Part shown: piece after piece, positions 57,896 to 64,000 of the stretch
Layout of the letters: each line of letters opens with the position of its first letter
Position numbering within the stretch: position 1 is the stretch's first letter
Assembly: GCF_000336555.1 (NCBI RefSeq)
Contig: NZ_KB375281.1
Location: 928,899 to 992,898 of the forward strand
Length of the DNA: 64,000 nucleotides
Source: Afipia clevelandensis ATCC 49720
GTDB lineage: Bacteria; Pseudomonadota; Alphaproteobacteria; Rhizobiales; Xanthobacteraceae
Direction: 5' to 3'
Notes under the pieces: generated by a model
Database searches by the model: none
Told to the model about the DNA's origin: nothing
Seen by the model: only the letters and a program-made list of their open reading frames with translations
Made by a program: the position numbers and the translations under genes

Positions 57896-57920
57896 CGCAT
57901 GATCCGATCCGGATCATGCG
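57896..57920. terminator. Perfect 11-bp stem-loop between convergent genes
   Basis: CGCATGATCCG and CGGATCATGCG pair perfectly around ATC. It lies between the RraA-like gene and the convergent gene at 57924, without a T-run. It resembles the GATCATGC-type repeats common in rhizobial genomes and may end transcription both ways. Confidence 0.55.
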
Positions 57921-57923
57921 CCG

Positions 57924-58130
57924 CTAGGTCCGCGGTCTGCGCCATCCCACGACCATCGCCTCGACCAAATGTCCGGACTCGCTGTTGCGCCATTCGCCGT
58001 TGATACGGCGGCATCCGAATGGCAATTCATATGTCCCGCTTCTGTCCTCGCACAAAACCTGAACCGTCTCGTCAGGCGACGGCTCTCCATTGCCGTCGAA
58101 TTCCGCCAGCCGTTGTATGCGTGTGGCCAT
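57924..58130 (-). CDS. Small conserved protein of unknown function
   Basis: A 68-residue protein starting MATRIQRLAEFDGNGEPSPD, with AAAGGA 8 bases upstream on the minus strand. It has beta-rich character and two cysteines (VLCEDRSG, FGCRRING). Short proteins of this kind appear in Bradyrhizobiaceae. In-frame codons upstream are less protein-like. Confidence 0.6.
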   Translation of the reverse strand: MATRIQRLAEFDGNGEPSPDETVQVLCEDRSGTYELPFGCRRINGEWRNSESGHLVEAMVVGWRRPRT

Positions 58131-58328
58131 CGGCAAATCCTTTTCGAGATAAATGCGCCGGTTCCGCAATCATCGGCGCAGGGACGTAAAGCCGAAGTAA
58201 GACGCTCGGGCGTGTCCATTTTAAGACGCCCGCACGCGATGAACGCGGAATTGAATCCCGTATCATGCTGGCCTTCATTCACCAGATCGTGACATGATGC
58301 GCGACATCACTGCCATTCAGGGGACAGC

Positions 58329-59168
58329 ATGCGCGAGCTTGCAGGCAAGACAGCATTCGTAACAGGCGGAGCTAGCGGAATAGGTTTCGCGCTCGGGCGA
58401 GCGTTCGCGGAAGCCGGCATGAAGGTCATGCTTGCTGACGTTGAATCGGATGCTCTGGCGGCTGCCGTGAACAGCCTGCACAATGTGGGGCCGGGCGTGC
58501 GCGGGATTGATTGCGATGTCGCGGATGCCGCAAGTGTCGAGCGCGCGGCGAAGGCAACGTTCGATGCCTTCGGCAACGTTCACATCGTTTGCAACAATGC
58601 GGGTGTCGCCGCAGGCGGCGGAATCGACGAGATCGCGCTCGATAGCTGGCGATGGGTGATCGACGTCAACCTGTTGGGTGTCGTTCATGGCATCCGCGCC
58701 TTTCTGCCGCATATGCGCGCCCACGGCGAGGGCGGTCACATCGTGAACACGGCCTCCATGGCCGGCATGCAGAGCGGACTTGGCTTCAGTCCATATACCG
58801 CCAGCAAGTTTGCCGTGGTCGGCATGTCGGAAGGACTCGCACCGCAACTGGCGCCATTCGGAATTGGAGTGAGCGTGCTTTGTCCGGGATTTGTCCGCAC
58901 CCGCATCGGCGAGAGCGGCCGCAATCGTCCGGACCAGTATGGCGCGGCGCAAGTGCCCGAGCCGGGAAGCGCGACCGCGATGCTGGTTGCCATGGTCGAC
59001 GAGATGATCCGCAACGGAATCGACCCGGCGGACGTGGCCGCCCGCGTGCTTGCAGCCATCCGGGCGAACGAACTCTACGTTTTCACGCACCCGGAGATGC
59101 GGACCGAGGTCGAGAACCGGTTCACTGCCATCACGACGGCCTTTGACAGGGCCGCGGCTCCGGTCTGA
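58329..59168 (+). CDS. Short-chain dehydrogenase/reductase
   Basis: A 279-residue SDR enzyme with the cofactor motif VTGGASGIGFALG (residues 11-23), NNAG (about 89-92) and the catalytic Ser-Tyr-Lys set in NTASMAGMQSGLGFSPYTASK. The Asp in LADVESDA after strand 2 favours NAD over NADP. The substrate is not predictable. A T-run follows its stop (59168-59176). Confidence 0.88.
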   Translation: MRELAGKTAFVTGGASGIGFALGRAFAEAGMKVMLADVESDALAAAVNSLHNVGPGVRGIDCDVADAASVERAAKATFDAFGNVHIVCNNAGVAAGGGIDEIALDSWRWVIDVNLLGVVHGIRAFLPHMRAHGEGGHIVNTASMAGMQSGLGFSPYTASKFAVVGMSEGLAPQLAPFGIGVSVLCPGFVRTRIGESGRNRPDQYGAAQVPEPGSATAMLVAMVDEMIRNGIDPADVAARVLAAIRANELYVFTHPEMRTEVENRFTAITTAFDRAAAPV

Positions 59169-59260
59169 TTTTTTTGATGGTAGCCCGGTGTTTCATCAGT
59201 CGGGACAAGCATTGATTCACTTCCTCAGGCCGAACATGAGCGGCGGAAAGGAGTGCATCC

Positions 59261-59458
59261 ATGCGTCAACTCATTCTCGCGATTATCGGCGCCGGCGGTG
59301 TTTTCCTGCTGGCAGGCGCCCTGCGGAACCGTGGCTGGCCGCTGGCCGACGAGGTCTGTGTGCGCGGCGCTGTCCTGTGTGACAATCCCGGATGGATCCT
59401 CGGCGTCGTCGCACTGCTGGTGTTTGTCGCCACGATCCAGAGCATCGCCAAGACGTGA
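59261..59458 (+). CDS. Small two-helix membrane protein with C-x6-C-x2-P motif
   Basis: A 65-residue protein starting MRQLILAIIGAGGVFLLAGA, with a loop holding CVRGAVLCDNP and a second helix (WILGVVALLVFVATI). It shares length, topology and cysteine-proline spacing with the protein at 9015-9200. GGAAAGGAG lies before the ATG. Function unknown. Confidence 0.65.
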   Translation: MRQLILAIIGAGGVFLLAGALRNRGWPLADEVCVRGAVLCDNPGWILGVVALLVFVATIQSIAKT

Positions 59459-59470
59459 ACGCGCAACGTG

Positions 59471-59499
59471 AATTCAGGTCAGCCGGACTGACCTGAATT
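59471..59499. terminator. Perfect 12-bp bidirectional hairpin
   Basis: AATTCAGGTCAG, a 5-base loop CCGGA, and CTGACCTGAATT. It lies between the ends of two convergent genes (59458 and 59507), where a shared terminator is expected. The AATT flank supplies few T in either direction. Confidence 0.7.
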
Positions 59500-59506
59500 G
59501 CGCGAT

Positions 59507-60352
59507 CTACATCGCAAGCATCATCCAGGAATCTTCGGCCGCGAGCATGGCGGTGTTGGAGCCGATGACCGGGATCGAGGCATCGGCGACCGGATTCTGC
59601 CTTGCGGTTTCGGCGGGGCGAGGCTCGGCGGCGTTCGCGAACACGGGCTGCTCGAAACGCTTCGCGCCTTCGGCGTCGATTGCGAACAAGGGCCGGTATT
59701 TGTCAAAGCCATTGTCCTCGACCATGAGGAATGTGCGGTTGTCCAGGACACGCCAGCGGCCGCCCGACCGCGCTGCGACCACGGCGTGGTCATCACCGGT
59801 CGCCGTCTCCCGAATGATGACGAGGCGGAGGTCTTTTTCCGGAACGCCGGCCGCGCGCAGGGCCACGAGCTTGGCAATGGCGTAGTCTTCGCAATCGCCT
59901 GCGCCTGATGCCAGCGTGACAAGCGGCGACGACCAATAGTCTTCCTGGCCATACTGCGCACGGTCGCTCACCGGACGAACGGCAAGGTTGATCGCGCGGT
60001 TGACTTCGCCGAGGCGTGCAAGCCCTTCGCGGGCCGTTGCGGCGCTGACGATATCGAGAAACCGGAGGGCTGGCTGGAATGCGCAGTGCTCGCGATCAGC
60101 GGCGCAGGCGGCAATCACATCCGCCTCGGCGGCTATGGTTTTCGCGACTGCCAGCCATTTCGCGCGGAGCGGCCCATCGGTCAGGGTGGAGGTAGACAGG
60201 CCGAAAGGCTCGTCACTCACATGTGTCGCGAACCCGGTTGCCGCGGGATTGTCGGGCTGCACGTAGGCCGCCGCGTGCGCGTCCGCGTTGAGCAGAATCG
60301 CGACCAATGCAGTTGCGAGAGCGCCTGCGCGCACTGTTTTGAAAGCCGACAT
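59507..60352 (-). CDS. LapG-like transglutaminase-type periplasmic cysteine protease
   Basis: A 281-residue bacterial transglutaminase-like cysteine proteinase (BTLCP/DUF920). A signal peptide (1-28, ending ADAHAAA) sends it to the periplasm. The catalytic triad is Cys154 in GAGDCEDYAIAK, His189 in TGDDHAVV and Asp204 in VLDNRT. Members such as LapG cut large adhesins at a di-alanine site when c-di-GMP falls. The neighbouring, divergent gene at 60921 encodes a giant surface protein with a PAAG site near its N-terminus. The inner-membrane partner LapD is not in the window. Confidence 0.85.
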   Translation of the reverse strand: MSAFKTVRAGALATALVAILLNADAHAAAYVQPDNPAATGFATHVSDEPFGLSTSTLTDGPLRAKWLAVAKTIAAEADVIAACAADREHCAFQPALRFLDIVSAATAREGLARLGEVNRAINLAVRPVSDRAQYGQEDYWSSPLVTLASGAGDCEDYAIAKLVALRAAGVPEKDLRLVIIRETATGDDHAVVAARSGGRWRVLDNRTFLMVEDNGFDKYRPLFAIDAEGAKRFEQPVFANAAEPRPAETARQNPVADASIPVIGSNTAMLAAEDSWMMLAM

Positions 60353-60920
60353 GTGACGCCCCTTGTCCGGACATCGGCTCGCCAGATATGCGCGCTCGTG
60401 GCCGGATCATTTCGTCACAAGGAGTAGGCCGGGTAGCCCTTTCGGAGGCTTAAACCGGACCGCATCGCGGCAATTTCGTTTCAAATATGCGGAATTGACC
60501 CTGACCGGATCGTCTAAAATTGTAGATAAGGCTAACGCCGGTGTTCGCAAGCGCGAAGGACCTGCTATCGACAGTATTTGATGTATAGTTCGGCTATATT
60601 CTGAGATTATCTTGTGTCGTTCAAGGCTATTGGAAAGACTTCTTGATTTTTAGTCACACTGAAAACAACTCATTTCAGGTTGATGTGCCGGGTCCAACGG
60701 TAGGTTTGATCGATTGAACTTGCGCAAGATATCGAACTTATTTCATTGGCTTACGAGGTTTGGCTTAATCGTCCGCGTGGGCGCGCTGTCATATTACTTA
60801 ACAGCGGCATGTAGAACTGCCGGCTTTAGTTCATTCCACTATGGGGCCGGATGGTTTGATGCTATGAATTCGGCATTCTCAATTTCTTAACAATAACTTT
60901 TTGATACGGGCGGGCAGGGT
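60353..60920. other. AT-richer intergenic region of the protease/adhesin pair
   Basis: 568 bases with no convincing gene and clearly higher AT content than the flanks, especially 60570-60720 and 60870-60910. It must hold the divergent promoters of the LapG-like protease and the giant surface protein. Confidence 0.5.
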
Positions 60921-63900
60921 TTGAATTTCGCCGGACCATTTGTTTCGGAGCCATCGCACGTTTCCCCGGTTTCGCTGGGGGGAGATGGTTTTACCTTCAA
61001 CAAGCCCGGCTTTATCCAGCACAATCCATCAGACAGCCACGTCGTCATTCCTGATGCGCATCTGCTGTTTTCCGGGGACTACACGCGGATCGGCAGCGAT
61101 CTGATCATTTCCGGTGATGGCCAGAAACTGGTGGTCGGGAATTACTTCAAGGGCGAAACGCGGCCCGCGCTGACCTCGAAGGACGGCGCGACACTTGCCG
61201 GCCATGTCGTCGATGCACTGACCGGCCACGTCCACTACGCGCAGGCCAATGCGGCCGCGCCGGCAGCGGGGCAGGTAATCGGCAATGTGCTGAAACTGTC
61301 CGGCAGCGCGAGCGCGATCCGCAACGGCGTGTCCATCGAACTGCATATCGGCGACGCCATCCAGAAGGGCGATGTGATCCAGACCGGATCGGACTCGTCG
61401 ATCGGCATGACCTTTGTCGATGGCAGCGCATTCGGCATGACATCGAATGCCCGCATGGTGATGAACGAGATGATCTACGATCCGAACGGATCGTCGAATT
61501 CGTCGCTCATCAGTCTGGTTCAAGGCACCATCACCTTTGTCGCCGGGCAGACGGCGAAGAACGGCAACATGCGCGTCGAAACGCCGGTTGCCACGATGGG
61601 TATTCGCGGCACGGCCGTTCTGGTTGAAATCGGAGCGAACGACGGTCCGACCAAGTTCTCGGTTCTGGTCGAGCCGGACGGACATACCGGATCCTACAAT
61701 CTGTACGACAAGGCGACCGGCCAGTTGATCGGCACCGTGTCGCAGGCCGGGCAGGTGACCTTCGTCACGAGTCTCGGCCTCGGCCAGCCGCCGTCGGCGA
61801 TCGAACAACTGAAGACGCTGCAGGACCAGCAGAACGAGAAGGCCATCATCCAGCAGGTCTTCCAGCTCTATTTCCCGAACTACAATCCGGACGACTCCAA
61901 TCCAAAGTCGCCGAAGTTCGGCCACAACACCAGCGGCAACAATCTCGCCGAGATCATCTTCACGACGAATTCAAACGCGCAGCAGACGTTCCTGACGCAA
62001 ATCGAACTGCGCTTTGCCGTGACCGACCCGATCACCGGCATCACGACGTATCAGAACAAGATTTTCTATAACGCAAAGGCCTCGTTTTCGGCGGATTCGG
62101 TTTTTGGAAACCAGGCTTTCGTGCCGACCACCGAGAGCTTCAAGTTCGCGGATGTGGTCAAGATCGACGATCCGGATATCGGCAACGCGCCGTTCTACGA
62201 CATCGGCGTTCCTTTTGTCGCCGGCAGCGCCATCATCAAGAGCGCGGTCAGCACGATCCCGCAAATGAGCGAAGCCTTCCTGAAGTCGCTCCTGAGCATC
62301 AATCAGACCACGGGCCTCGTTTCGTTTGATCGCCAGCAGTTCAATTTCCTCGATGACGGGCAGACCGTCACCTTCAAGATTCAGGTCACCGCCACATCGG
62401 GACCGGATACAGGTCTTGTCGAAATTCCTGTCACGATCACAGGCGAGAACGATGCTCCGACGATCGTGGTCGGGGCCGCAACGACAGTTACCGGCGACGT
62501 GAAGGAAGACGTCGCGATCACCTCGGGACACATCGGGACGAACGGCAAGATTACCTTTCAGGACTTCGACCTCACCGATGCGCACGCCGCGACGGTCGAT
62601 CTGACCTCAACAGCATCAAGTTTGCCGCACTTCGTCGCCGGCACCGAGATCGGACATTTCACGATTGATCCGGTCGCTGAAAACCTGACCGATACGAATA
62701 ATCACGGGACCGTCGGTTGGCACTTCACGCTGAATGACAATGATCCGACACTGCAATCGCTGGCCGAAGGTCAGACGATCACGCAGACCTATACGATCAC
62801 GATCACTGACAATAACGGCATTCCGGTCACGCAGACGGTCACCATCACGATCACCGGCACCAACGACGCGCCTATGCTGGCGGCGGATACATCAGTCCAT
62901 CAGGCCGATGAAGTCGTCAACACAACGAACTCTTCGGTCGAGGATGTTGTGAACGGATCGCTGTCATTCACGGATGTCGATCTGTCGGACACCCATACCG
63001 CGACCGCGGCGCTTCATCCGGGGACGTCGTCGGTCGTCTGGTCCGGCGGCGCCTACAGCGGAATTCCATCCGCCACGCTGGCGGCTCTTGGCACCGCGAT
63101 GAAAACCACGGTGAACGACAGCACCGACACTGGTGCCGGATCGGTCGGCTGGGAATTCAAGCTGCCGGATCACCTGTTCGACTTCCTCGCCGATGGCGAA
63201 ACGCTGACGCTGACCTACGATGTCACGATCACCGACAACAATGGCGTGTCGTCAACGCAGCAGGTGACTGTCCAGGTCGGCGCGGCGAACGACCAGCCAG
63301 TCATCTCCGTGATCGACAATTCATCCACCTTGCAGGAAGACGTCGGCGTTCAGCCGGGCAATCTCCTGACCGACAGCGGATCTGTCACCTTCACTGACAC
63401 TGACCTGACGGACACACATACGGCGCATGTGATCTTCAACAATGCCGTGGGAGGCAACGGCGGATCGGTGAATACCGCTTTGCTCACCGCGCTCGGAACG
63501 GCCCTGAGCGTTCCGTCGTCGGCACTCGCCACAGGTGTCCATACATTCGGCTGGGATTTCGCGCTGAATAACAGTCTCGTCCAGTACCTCGGCGCGGGCG
63601 AGACGGTCACCGCGACCTACACAATCACGGTCGGGGACAGCAGCGGCGACAGCAACGATACATCCATCGGGCAGACGGTGACGGTCGTCCTGACCGGCAC
63701 GAACGATACGCCGGTCATCACCGCGGTCGATGTCAGCGGCGCGGTGACGGAAGATACGGCGCTGGAACCCGGCAACGTGCTGCATGATACGGGGTCAGTG
63801 ACGTTTGCGGACGCCGATGCGACAGATCACGAGACCGCCAGCGTCGCGTTTGTCGGCGACACGACAACATCTGCTGCCGCCATTCCCGGGGCGCTGCATA

Positions 63901-64000
63901 CGGCGTTGCAGAACGCCCTGACGCTGCAGAACGATTCATTCACGTCGAACACCGGCACGATCACCTGGGACTTCAATCTCGACAACAGCCTGGTGCAGTA
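60921..64000 (+). CDS. Giant VCBS-repeat surface protein with FecR-like domain (incomplete)
   Basis: An uninterrupted frame from TTG 60921 to the window end (over 1020 residues, C-terminus missing). A beta-rich N-terminal part (about 20-110) is followed by Pro114-Ala-Ala-Gly117, close to the site where LapG cuts LapA. A FecR-like domain spans about 125-235 (GDVIQTGSDSSIGMTFVDGS, VATMGIRGTAVLVE). VCBS-type repeats follow, with NDAP-like boundaries at 62448, 62862, 63288 and 63702. Probably exported by a type I system. The TTG start with GGGCGGG 7 bases upstream is likely but unproven. Confidence 0.88.
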   Translation, partial: MNFAGPFVSEPSHVSPVSLGGDGFTFNKPGFIQHNPSDSHVVIPDAHLLFSGDYTRIGSDLIISGDGQKLVVGNYFKGETRPALTSKDGATLAGHVVDALTGHVHYAQANAAAPAAGQVIGNVLKLSGSASAIRNGVSIELHIGDAIQKGDVIQTGSDSSIGMTFVDGSAFGMTSNARMVMNEMIYDPNGSSNSSLISLVQGTITFVAGQTAKNGNMRVETPVATMGIRGTAVLVEIGANDGPTKFSVLVEPDGHTGSYNLYDKATGQLIGTVSQAGQVTFVTSLGLGQPPSAIEQLKTLQDQQNEKAIIQQVFQLYFPNYNPDDSNPKSPKFGHNTSGNNLAEIIFTTNSNAQQTFLTQIELRFAVTDPITGITTYQNKIFYNAKASFSADSVFGNQAFVPTTESFKFADVVKIDDPDIGNAPFYDIGVPFVAGSAIIKSAVSTIPQMSEAFLKSLLSINQTTGLVSFDRQQFNFLDDGQTVTFKIQVTATSGPDTGLVEIPVTITGENDAPTIVVGAATTVTGDVKEDVAITSGHIGTNGKITFQDFDLTDAHAATVDLTSTASSLPHFVAGTEIGHFTIDPVAENLTDTNNHGTVGWHFTLNDNDPTLQSLAEGQTITQTYTITITDNNGIPVTQTVTITITGTNDAPMLAADTSVHQADEVVNTTNSSVEDVVNGSLSFTDVDLSDTHTATAALHPGTSSVVWSGGAYSGIPSATLAALGTAMKTTVNDSTDTGAGSVGWEFKLPDHLFDFLADGETLTLTYDVTITDNNGVSSTQQVTVQVGAANDQPVISVIDNSSTLQEDVGVQPGNLLTDSGSVTFTDTDLTDTHTAHVIFNNAVGGNGGSVNTALLTALGTALSVPSSALATGVHTFGWDFALNNSLVQYLGAGETVTATYTITVGDSSGDSNDTSIGQTVTVVLTGTNDTPVITAVDVSGAVTEDTALEPGNVLHDTGSVTFADADATDHETASVAFVGDTTTSAAAIPGALHTALQNALTLQNDSFTSNTGTITWDFNLDNSLVQ
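62448..64000 (+). repeat. Tandem VCBS/cadherin-like repeats in the surface protein
   Basis: Boundaries with the N-D-x-P motif (NDAP, NDAP, NDQP, NDTP) recur every 414-426 bases, all in the same frame, giving units of 138-142 residues. Shared features include an acidic ED-x-x start, DTDLTDTHTA-like segments and a TYTITITDNNG-like end. The units are diverged, not identical, and continue beyond the window. Confidence 0.9.

Noticed and set aside
61029..63939. Minus-strand open frames opposite the surface protein
   Set aside because: The plus strand has a continuous frame with FecR-like and VCBS repeats; the minus frames only mirror it.
62448..64000. CRISPR array from the regular spacing
   Set aside because: The spacing is about 420 bases and the units are diverged protein repeats in one frame; no short identical repeats occur.

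Overview
The window reads as chromosomal DNA of an alphaproteobacterium of the Bradyrhizobium / Rhodopseudomonas / Afipia group (Nitrobacteraceae). The evidence is the high GC content and codon use, a cyclic beta-1,3/1,6-glucan locus of the Bradyrhizobium ndvB-ndvD-ndvC type, phosphatidylcholine synthase, HspQ, an IalB-family protein, and three copies of an imperfect palindrome typical of these genomes. This assignment is inferred from gene content; no database was searched.

Bases 1-8912 are the right part of an integrated prophage or phage-satellite-like element whose left end lies outside the window. A tyrosine integrase with a small AlpA-like regulator sits next to a 3' fragment of a tRNA-Lys gene (8867-8912), which is the probable attachment site. 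Inside are a large terminase subunit, a cassette of small unknown genes and a possible replication gene. No capsid, portal or tail gene is visible.

From 9015 to about 41500 the chromosome is mostly housekeeping: the glucan genes (9228-14509), a SPOR-like membrane protein, glmU-glmS, a DUF502 protein, a methyltransferase, recG, sdhE-mfd, a degenerate GGDEF protein beside a degenerate adenylate-forming enzyme, a peptide-type solute-binding protein, an IalB-like secreted protein, hspQ, an AEC transporter, a UbiH-like hydroxylase, pcs-terC, a quinone oxidoreductase and rimO.

From 41573 to 54451 lies a complete nitrate-assimilation locus. nasT-nasS encode an ANTAR antiterminator and its nitrate sensor. 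They are followed by a putative sigma-54 promoter and a leader with two hairpins and an intrinsic terminator, the expected NasT target. The structural genes follow: nrtABD transporter, an FAD oxidoreductase, nirA, an Fe-S/FAD reductase lacking a flavodoxin domain, a 50-residue membrane protein, and nasA. Nitrate is imported, reduced by NasA to nitrite and by NirA to ammonium.

A 5-oxoprolinase operon (pxpB-pxpC-pxpA), an RraA-like protein and an SDR dehydrogenase follow. The window closes with a LapG-like periplasmic cysteine protease transcribed divergently, across a 568-base AT-richer gap, from the start of a giant FecR/VCBS-repeat surface protein that runs off the end. That protein carries a PAAG tetrapeptide close to where LapG cleaves LapA, suggesting a protease-released adhesin pair.
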